Part shown: in pieces, positions 56,782 through 64,000 of the stretch
Layout: each line of letters begins with the position of its first letter
Numbering within the stretch: position 1 is the first letter of the stretch
DNA from: Leptidea sinapis
Lineage: Eukaryota > Arthropoda > Insecta > Lepidoptera > Pieridae
Length of the DNA: 64,000 nt
Reading direction: 5' to 3'
Assembly: GCF_905404315.1 (NCBI RefSeq)
Contig: NC_066273.1
Coordinates: 13,764,001-13,828,000 of the forward strand
The notes under the pieces: model-generated
The model's input: the letters and a program-made list of their open reading frames with translations, nothing else
The model's database searches: none
Told to the model about the DNA's origin: nothing
Program-made: the position numbers and the translations under genes

Positions 56782-58103
56782 ATGTCATTTTTACATAGTC
56801 AGTCTTGTGAATGCATTAAGTCCGAATTGGATTTATTTGCATTACCATCAACTCAAACTAGCATTGAAAGTGGACTATGGATTCATTATAAGCCCATTTC
56901 ATCACTTGCTGATGATGGGCCAATAGAATTTCAAGTACCTGGGGCAGGTGATGACTATGTGGATTTATCCCATACTTTACTCCATATAAAAGCTAAAGTT
57001 TTGAATCAAGATTATACAAAACTGACAGTACCGACAGTTGTGGCCCCAGTTAATAATTGGTTACATACACTTTTCAGTCAACTTGATGTATATTTAAATC
57101 AAAAACTTGTATCGCCACCGAATAATACATATGCATATCGAGCTTATATTGAAACTCTATTGAATTATGCACCTGCTGCAAAAGAATCTCATCTCACTTG
57201 TGGTCTATGGTATGAAGATACAGCTGGAAAAATGGATGCAACTGATGAACAAAATAAAGGATTTATTAAAAGACAAGAATTGGCTAGTGAAAGCAAAGAA
57301 ATAGAAATGATAGGACATTTACATGGAGATTTATTCAACCAAGAAAAATTTTTGATTAATGGCGTTGACATGTGCGTAAAGTTAGTTCGTTCTAGAGAAA
57401 ATTTCAATCTCATGGCTTCATCAACTGACCATAAATTTAAAGTGTCTATTACAGATGCAACTCTTATTATTCGAAGAGCACGAATCAACCCAACTGTGTT
57501 ACTTGCACATCAAAAAGTTTTATCATCTACCACAGCAAAATATCCAATCACGCGAGCAGAAGTCAAAGTTTTAACTATACCATCAGGCATTCAGGGGAAA
57601 ACCCTTGATAACATATTCCTTGGTCCAATACCCAAATACCCAAAAGGTGTATAGTCGGTTTTGTGAATAATGCATCCTTTAATGGTAGTCTCACAAAAAA
57701 CCCATTCAATTTCGAAAATTATGATATTAATACATTTTGTTTATACATAGATGGACAACAGATACCTTCAAAAGCATTACAGCCATCGTTTGACAGTAAT
57801 ATTTTTACTACGGTCTATCATACGTTATTCTCAGGAACAGGTATACATTTCCTAAATGAAGGCAATGGAGTATCAAGAGAGCAATATGCCAAAGGGTTTT
57901 GCTTGCTAGCCTTCGACTTAACACCCGATTTATCAGCAAATTCTTCAAGTCATTGGAATCTTATAAAACATGGTAGTGTAAGATTAGAAGTTCGTTTTGA
58001 ATCAGCTCTTACACAAACAATTAACTGTATTGTTTATGCGGAATTCGATAATGTTATTGAAATTGATAAAAATCGTAATATTTCTGTAGATTACAGCAGT
58101 TAG
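56782..58103 (+). pseudogene. Major capsid protein (double jelly roll), split by a frameshift
   Basis: Reads as two frames: 56782-57654 (290 codons) and a downstream frame, open from upstream of 57663, to 58103. Together they cover the expected span of a Polinton major capsid protein, which forms the trimeric capsomers. Features include WLHTLFSQLDVYLNQKLVSP in the first half, with LFSGTGIHFLNEGNGVSR, CLLAFDLTPDLSANSS and IVYAEFDNVIEIDKNRN in the second. The break coincides with an 8-bp tandem duplication (57628-57635 and 57636-57643), which is enough to change frame. The first frame then stops at 57652-57654. A CCCAAAA heptamer in slippery phase lies at 57639-57645. Either this copy is disabled, or some full-length protein is made by -1 frameshifting, or the base calls are wrong here. 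Confidence 0.85.
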
Positions 58104-58226
58104 AATATAATAATTAATGTTTGAATCGTTTGTATCCTTGTGTATTTTTATGTTGATTAAATACTAGATTACCTTATAAATTTATATAATAAAAATATGT
58201 ATATAAAATGATATTTTGTTTTATTA
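58104..58226. other. Unique spacer before the right TIR
   Basis: AT-rich 3' region of the major capsid gene with an AATAAAAA at about 58188, a probable polyadenylation signal. A 17-bp direct repeat (58209-58225) recurs inside the TIR at 58424-58440. Confidence 0.5.
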
Positions 58227-59373
58227 TGGTGAAACATAATGGCACTTAAATGATAAGTTCAATTATTGATAGTTTAATGGAGTCAACATTTCCAGATTGT
58301 ACTAATGACTACGTAAGTATGTAGGTACAAAGTTCGTTTTCAATCAGCTTTTATATTATAATAAAATTGATGAAAATATAATTTCATCAAATGTTCATAG
58401 ATTTATATTTGAATCGCTTGTAATGATATTTTGTTTTATTGTAACCATATAAGTTTTAAATACATGAATAAGATACATTAAAGCCTTATTTATTGAGTGC
58501 TTATGTTATTATGATCCACATAACTATTCAATCCTCGCAACTGACAAGACCCTGTTCTCAACTAATATGAATACAATCGAGATACAGAATTATTTGAACA
58601 AAATCGATCCCAGTATTAAAAATAATGTTTACGCGGCAAACCGATTGCCGATATATGTTGTAACGCCCTGTTATATTGTCAGCAATTTAGATAGTGATAA
58701 TAAGCCAGGCACTCACTGGGTTGCAATACACATTGATGAGCAGGGTATTGGACAATACTTCGATTCATATGGTCGTCCACCTCAGGGATTCCAGCTGATG
58801 TTTTTACAAAGGAATTGCAGAATGTATAACTACAATACTGCAAGAGTACAGAATGAATATACCGCAGTGTGTGGCGAGTACTGCATAATGTATCTATACT
58901 TTAAGTTTAATAAGAAGAGTTTGAATGATTTCATCAAATATTTTGAAAATGATACAATCTGCAATGATGTTTTATTATATACTTTATTTAAATCATGTTT
59001 TAAAAATAAATAATAAATACAGAAACTGTCTTTTTAATCGTAGTAACGAATGTGATAGAGGTAATTAGTAAATTACCTGTATCACGTTCATGGAAATTTA
59101 GACATTGAGTCGCTCACCAATCATTAGCTAAATGACCAGTGATTATTAATGATTATGGATCTGTTTAATTTAAAATGCTAACTTTGAAACTATAAGAGAT
59201 ATCGAAAAACGGATCAGCGCAATCGCTCGGAAATACATCAAAACCCCCAGTTTGACACCAAACTTCTTTTTTTTTTTTTTTAGTAGGCATCACGAGCAAG
59301 TGAGCCAGAATCGAGGAGCCAGAACCGGCGAATCCCTACTACTGTGAGCCAGAACCGGCGAATCCCTACTACT
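58227..59373 (-). repeat. Polinton right terminal inverted repeat (1147 bp)
   Basis: Inverted copy of 46696-47841. It ends in the doubled 30-bp terminal unit and CT-3' before the AACATT target duplication. It holds the second protease gene. Confidence 0.93.
58567..59013 (+). CDS. PRO: Adenain-like cysteine protease, right-TIR copy
   Basis: 148 aa, identical in sequence to the left-TIR copy, with His50, Asp66, Gln95 and Cys102 all present. It reads outwards on the plus strand, the same direction as the capsid genes, with its ATG 463 bp after the major capsid stop. It could therefore be expressed with the late genes, whereas the left copy needs its own leftward transcript. AATAAA follows the stop at about 59010. 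The duplication follows from the gene lying inside the inverted repeat and is probably kept identical by the mechanism that homogenises the TIRs. Confidence 0.9.
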   Translation: MNTIEIQNYLNKIDPSIKNNVYAANRLPIYVVTPCYIVSNLDSDNKPGTHWVAIHIDEQGIGQYFDSYGRPPQGFQLMFLQRNCRMYNYNTARVQNEYTAVCGEYCIMYLYFKFNKKSLNDFIKYFENDTICNDVLLYTLFKSCFKNK

Positions 59374-59412
59374 AACATTCAAATCTTTCCTCTTTATAAT
59401 ATTAGTATAGAT
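59374..59412 (+). repeat. Right half of the repeat interrupted by the Polinton
   Basis: AACATT (right target duplication) followed by 'caaatctttcctctttataa' and the ATTAGTATAGAT end, completing the repeat begun at 46496. Confidence 0.75.
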
Positions 59413-59889
59413 ATATGAAAAAGAAAGAGTTGACTCAACTGTTCAAACGGTCCAAGTAGTCCTTGAAATAAGGCTGCTAAGATTCTTAGTAGATAAAACA
59501 GAGATGAACTTTAATTAAGTAACCGATTATATTGTTTCAAGACTTTGATCAAGTTTTTAATTGAACAAGATTGACACTTTCCTGAAGTTATGGACAAAAA
59601 ATGTACTTTCTTTTATATAATGCTACTAAATAAAAAGTGTTAAATAGTTAAAAAAAGTTATATGATAAAAACAAAATATAATGTTTGGTGTATCACTTTG
59701 CTTTTAAGATTTTTCGAGCTAATACTTAAATGGAATACGTAAATTTATAAGGATTTAATATACTTAGTTCGGATTGTAATAAGGTTTTTTAAACTATGTT
59801 TTTACTTTTCCTTTATCAGTCTTAAGAGCGGCAGACTGTCATATTTTTCATAGAAAAGCTCGTACATGATTCATGGACTAGTAAAAAAA
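59413..59889. other. No gene recognised
   Basis: AT-rich; nothing seen. Confidence 0.45.
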
Positions 59890-60212
59890 AAGGACTCCGC
59901 GCCGTGATATTAGCAAGTGAAGCACGTTTATGCTAGTGTGGGTGCGTTTACGGGGTATACCAGTTACACAATATTTTCTCTCTTAAATAATCATATATCG
60001 ATAAATACCTTTATAGTATTGTTTTTACACTTTTTCACAATGCACGAAGATATTTTTAAAATATTTTAGTGCGACGCAAACTGATCTGTCACAAGCGATG
60101 GCAAATCTCATAATGGCGGCCGATCGGCTTGTATTAGTGTAAATGTATGCGGGGTGCCCCGCTGTTGTATATGTAAGGTGCTGCTGTACATGTAAGGTGA
60201 CACGGAGTCCTT
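59890..60212. mobile_element. MITE-3 copy 2
   Basis: AAGGACTCCG and CGGAGTCCTT ends, 323 bp, co-linear with 22270-22601 and carrying a short local duplication ('gtacatgtaaggtg') near the right end. Confidence 0.7.
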
Positions 60213-60979
60213 ATTTTTTTACTCGTCCGTGACGTGATTATGGCATTTTAACGCATCTTTCTTAAAAAATAACTAATAGGTATCTTGTGCATTGTATCTA
60301 GGTTTCTATAGAAGCAGAAAATACAAATTTCGATATACAAATTAGTAAATTAACCCTGCAAGTATCGGCCCTTTTTTGCACATATTATTTAGCTGAACTT
60401 TGTCCATTTATAATGTACTCATTAATTATAAAAGTAAAGAAAACATTTCGATAGAAATCTCGCGCATATAATGGAGATTCTATAATACGATAAACATTTA
60501 ACAAATTTGTAAGGATTAGCCAAAAACACGTATTTCTTAGATGAAATTTTATAAGTTTAGTTAAGTAATTTCTGCACACTATTTCTTGTTCAATGTTATC
60601 GCTTTCTCTTGATTGTCGTCAACAGGCGGTATGAAACAACATGCTTTGAGTTGACCATTGGGAAGTGCCCTCCTAATACAGCATCAAAAGAGGGATCGTA
60701 TGCTTCTATTATTTGATTTATACATTGCTGGCCACAAATACAATAATACTGGGATTATGGTTAGGAAATAGGCCAAAGTGTAGTAACTTGATATTTTACT
60801 AATTTTAAAGCAATTCATATATTGTCTTGAAGTTGGTGATAATTTCTTAAAATGTTTCCGATATTATATAGATATAGGTCAAACTGATAAAAACGTACAA
60901 AAAGCTCTACGTGAAGAAGAATTTTAATTTTTTTTAAAAGACTGGAAATATTTGCCCTGTGCTTATAAAATTATTAAGA
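60213..60979. other. No gene recognised
   Basis: Nothing seen. Confidence 0.45.
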
Positions 60980-61340
60980 GAATAGGGAACTCCCAGGCCC
61001 AAGGGTGTCGTGAGAGACAACTTAGAGCATTTACCATTGGAAGACTGCACAATATGCCGGCTAGATTTTGTATACCACAACGGCACCTTTTACTGCCGTG
61101 AAGCAGTAATGCGTTAGCATTATTGTGTTTCGGTCTGAAGGGCGCTGTAGCTAGTGAAATTACTGGACTAATGAAAATTAACATCTTTTGTGTCAAGGTG
61201 ACGAGCGCAATTGTTGTGCCGCTCAGAATTTTTAGATTTTTCAAGAATCCTGAGCGGTACTGCTTTGTAATGGGCAGGGCGTATCAATTACCGATAGCTG
61301 AACGTTCTACTCGTCTCGTCTCTTATTGTCATAAAAAAAT
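60980..61340 (+). repeat. SR-B copy, full length
   Basis: From the 'gcacaatatgccggctagat' region to 'tcttattgtcataaaaaaa'. The best preserved copy, although about 60 bp at its start differ from the others. Confidence 0.65.
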
Positions 61341-61690
61341 CTGATAAGCTCTACGATACAGCTGCCCTTTCTTAGCTTATGTTTTTCATTTATCCCACAG
61401 GACGCATCTGGAAAATGCCTCGCAACGCAGAAGCATTTGGTGAAGGAGAGCCCGGAGATGTTGGCGATCGCGACGTGGACGGGGCAGGTCCCGCGGCGAC
61501 CTCCACTACCACCTGGCGCCAAGCTCTCACAACTGATGGCTCTGGGTTCACGGCGAAACCCTGGCCATGTTGTCTGGATGCTCGCGAAGTCTGATGCTGA
61601 AATTAAGTAATTAATTAAATAAATTAATGAATTAGTTAAGTACATCAATGCCGATGGTATGTCCCGCTGCTTTAGCAAGCGTCTTGATGG
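61341..61690. other. GC-rich segment, possibly repeat-derived
   Basis: 61400-61600 is markedly richer in GC than its surroundings and is open on both strands (71 codons plus, 123 codons minus). No domain is recognised. It lies between SR-B and a retroelement fragment, so a retroelement origin is more likely than a host exon. Confidence 0.3.
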
Positions 61691-61699
61691 AATAACACT

Positions 61700-62032
61700 G
61701 ATGGCTTGGGCACGGGGAAGGGCGTTGGTGCGATAATTTCGTCGACACTCTGGCTCCTTCTCATTTCTAAATTACGTCAGTTGGTGCTGGGGCTGCTGTT
61801 ACGACTACCGAAGTCAGCAAGCGTCGCAAATATGTTGGTCTCAGTGAGTCAAACAACTTTGTGCCGTTGGGTGTCGAGACACTTGGCACGTGGGGCCTAT
61901 CGGCGCAGAGAATATGCAAGGTACTATCTATGCATCTCAATAGGAAACTATGTACTGGCAGCCCAAGCGCTGGCAGCTATTTCGGCCAACGGATCAGCCT
62001 AGCTATCCAGTATTCTTGGTACGCTTCCCCGT
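61700..62032 (+). pseudogene. Fragment of the GTLP retroelement family
   Basis: Plus-strand frames carry NFVPLGVETLGTWGLSAQRI, then GSYFGQRISLAIQ, matching FVPFGVETMGPWGSSAQKLI of 24376-25095. Frameshifted and truncated. It ends at the family terminus 'tattcttggtacgcttcccc'. Confidence 0.6.
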
Positions 62033-62034
62033 TC

Positions 62035-62480
62035 TCATATTTTTTTTATAGAAAAGGAGGACAAACGAGCGTACGGGTCATCTGGTGTTAAGTGATCACC
62101 GCTGCTGCATTCTCTTGCAACACCATAGGAATCACAAGAGCGTTGCTGGCCTTTAAGGAAGGTGTACGCGCTATTTTGAAGGTACCCATGTCGTATCGTC
62201 CTGGAAACACCGCACAAGGAAGCTCATTCCACAGGTTTGTAGTACGTGGAAGAAAGCTCCATGAAAACCGCACTGTGGAGGAACGCCACACATCCAGATG
62301 GTGGGGATGATATATATATATATATCCCACCTTGTGCGTGTCGTGCGAAGGTGGAATTCGGCGGCTGGATTCACGTGAAACAGCTCTTCGGAACACTCCG
62401 CATGATAAATACGGTAGAATACACACAATGAAAGGACGTCTCTACGCAACGCCAAGTGATCCAGCCGCTTACAGAGCAGT
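62035..62480 (-). pseudogene. LINE-A fragment
   Basis: Minus-strand frames hold MALRRDVLSLCVFYRIYHAE, CSEELFHVNPAAEFHLRT, FLPRTTNLWNELPCAVFPG and the standard 3' end. A short (TA)n is inserted near 62308. It is among the best preserved C-termini of the family. Confidence 0.7.
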
Positions 62481-62749
62481 CCTCGACAATTCGAGCTGAT
62501 TATTTCTATTCAAAAAAAAAGTCGAATCAAATACCAATCGACTCTATATTATAAGATATTATTGATAATATATAAATATATATATATAAAGCAATGTAGG
62601 TAATGCTTTTTTAAATACCATTTCTGATTGATTCATCATGAGATCTCTAACACCATGTACCCGATTGACTTTAAATTTAGCACCATTACTCATTGCGCGA
62701 AGTGGGACGTATTTTACGGAATTCTTATCCAAGAAGTAATCACTTCATA

Positions 62750-62905
62750 ATATAAAACAAAGACCTCCTCCGCGTCTTTCTGTCTGTCTGTTCGTGATAA
62801 GCGCAAAACTACTGCACCGATTTTCACGCTGTTTTCACTAATGCATAGCGTGGTTCTCGAGGAAGGTTTAAGTATTATTTGTTAAGTTTTTATATATAAA
62901 TATAC
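62750..62905 (-). repeat. Long interspersed repeat, copy 2, part a
   Basis: Inverted match to 8230-8370 ('cgattttcacgctgttttca', 'cgtggttctcgaggaag'). Separated from part b by a LINE-C insertion. Confidence 0.6.
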
Positions 62906-62952
62906 TATTATAACCTAGGTCCGCTAATGCGCTATTTATAACCTAGGTCCTA

Positions 62953-63541
62953 GAGAATCATTGAGAGCAAAATTCAAAGAAATTAACATGACTGTTGCTT
63001 CTCAATATATTCTTTATAATGTAATGTATGTTCATAGGCACATAAGTGAATTTGCCAGAAACTGTCATAACCATAATGTTAACACCAGGAACAGACATAA
63101 ACTGATGATGCCTACTACTCGGCTTAGTCGAGTTAATAAGTCTTTTGTGGGGCGATGTATATACTTTTACAACAAGATCCCAGAAAGTGTTCAAAACAAA
63201 GGTGTTACGTTATTCAAAAGAGTTGTTAAAAAACGTTTGTGTGGTAAAGGTTACTATAACATAAATAATTTTCTTAATGATACCACAGATTGGGAATGGA
63301 GCGACCACCCTCAGGCTATTAAATAATAAGTTTAATTGTACAATATTACTTTGTCAATGTTACTTTAATTGTAAAACATATTTTTGATGAAAAAAAAAAG
63401 CCCGCTGAGTTTGTTGCGCCCATTCTTCTCAGGCCTGAGGCATTCACTTTGGAATGGGTGGTAGTTTTTTTTTTTGACTTTCAATAAGTGATTTCACATC
63501 CTATTTTGAATAAAAATATTTGAATTTGAATTTGAAAAAAT
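62953..63541 (+). pseudogene. LINE-C, 5'-truncated with intact C-terminus and tail
   Basis: The 121-codon frame (62961-63326) encodes the C-terminal end of a jockey/CR1-like reverse transcriptase: ILYNVMYVHRHISEFARNCH, SRVNKSFVGRCIYFYNKIPE, KKRLCGKGYYNINNFLND and a DWEW ending. It is followed by a 3' UTR with GCTGAGTTTGTTGCGCCC, AATAAA at about 63510 and a (GAATTT)n tail at 63518-63536. No catalytic part is present. The other copies at 12650 and 37205 are worse preserved. Confidence 0.75.
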
Positions 63542-63544
63542 ATA

Positions 63545-63905
63545 AACAGTATTATTTGGAGTTGTCGCAAAAAAAAATAAGTCGTCTGAAAGCTTTCAAA
63601 GCCAACGCTGTCTAAATAAACCACATAAGATATAATAAAATAATGTAAAGTGGGTTGTATCTTATAAAGGTCTACAGAAAAGTCCGCGATGATATTATGT
63701 CTGTCTTTTATGGATAACTTACTATGTCAATTTTAATACTTTAAAAAATTGGTAATTTTTAAGCGGTAATGTAAAAGTTTTTTTACACAAATACGATATT
63801 AATCCTTGTCACTTTATTACTTCTTACATAATATTATAAAATCATTCAGAAATACGTTTTTGTTTCATTATGAACTCATTAACTTTGATTTCACATTTCC
63901 GGTGA
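63545..63905 (-). repeat. Long interspersed repeat, copy 2, part b
   Basis: Inverted match to 7880-8230 ('aaatcattcagaaatacgtt', 'agctttca' and 'aggtctacagaaaagtccgc' types). With part a it makes one copy interrupted at 62906-63544. Confidence 0.6.
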
Positions 63906-64000
63906 CATTAGATAAAAGTTTTTTCCGAATCCCTACATAAGTTTTGCTATTAACAGGACCCCGTCTGTTGGGACCTGTTTGGTACCAAAATTCCTCCGAA

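Larger units (their letters stand above)
46696..59373 (+). mobile_element. Polinton/Maverick self-synthesising DNA transposon
   Basis: 12,678 bp, flanked by AACATT on both sides (46690-46695 and 59374-59379), starting 5'-AG and ending CT-3'. It carries the family's defining genes: protein-primed DNA polymerase B, retrovirus-like integrase, packaging ATPase and adenain-like protease, plus major and minor jelly-roll capsid proteins. All genes read rightwards except the left-TIR protease. Of the recognised genes only the major capsid is visibly broken. The element therefore has what is needed to replicate, integrate and, apart from that break, build a particle. Confidence 0.96.

Noticed and set aside
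62961..63326. Host gene of 121 aa
   Set aside because: It is the C-terminus of LINE-C with its 3' UTR and tail, and other decayed copies occur in the window.

Overview
The window looks like AT-rich, transposon-packed, gene-poor DNA from an insect, most likely a lepidopteran. That assignment is inference: it rests on the kinds of repeats present (RTE-like and jockey/CR1-like LINE 3' ends, mariner relics, Helitron-like ends closing in CTAG, tRNA-derived SINEs, several MITE families) and on eukaryotic-style introns in the one large element. I recognise no host protein-coding gene. Nearly every open frame outside 46.7-59.4 kb is a LINE or mariner remnant or chance.

The main feature is a Polinton/Maverick element at 46696-59373 (12,678 bp). 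It has a 6-bp target duplication (AACATT), 1.15-kb terminal inverted repeats (TIRs) that start 5'-AG, and a nearly full virus-like gene set. From left to right these are an adenain-like protease (minus strand, inside the left TIR), a 154-aa orphan protein, a protein-primed family-B DNA polymerase, a packaging ATPase, a small basic protein with a hydrophobic tail, a 260-aa conserved-type protein, a chromodomain integrase, a penton-like minor capsid protein, an adenovirus-pVI-like protein, the double-jelly-roll major capsid protein, and a second identical protease copy inside the right TIR. Polymerase and integrase would copy and insert the DNA. ATPase, capsid proteins, pVI-like protein and protease form a virion-building set. 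The two leftmost plus-strand genes each appear to start in a tiny first exon joined by an intron. The genes from ATPase to major capsid are packed with overlaps of 1-16 nt or gaps of a few nt. The major capsid gene is split by a frame change at an 8-bp tandem duplication, so this copy is probably young but not fully functional as it stands. The element sits inside an older short repeat, and related copies at 1-105 and 21542-21772 show what the empty site looked like.

Left of the element (1-46.7 kb): fragments of two LINE groups (called LINE-A and LINE-C here), RTE 3' ends and a decayed RTE reverse transcriptase just beside the Polinton, three separate mariner relics, Helitron-like pieces, four copies of a ~300-bp MITE with TWA-type flanks (MITE-1), four copies of a TTAA-flanked MITE (MITE-2), a MITE with AAGGACTCCG ends (MITE-3), a repeat with CCGACTTC ends (MITE-4), a ~300-bp interspersed repeat (SR-B), and tRNA-derived SINE pieces around 18.7-20.1 kb. 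Right of the element (59.4-64 kb): MITE-3, SR-B, a retroelement C-terminal fragment, LINE-A, and a LINE-C copy inserted into another repeat. Repeat-family names are working labels made by comparing copies within this window only.
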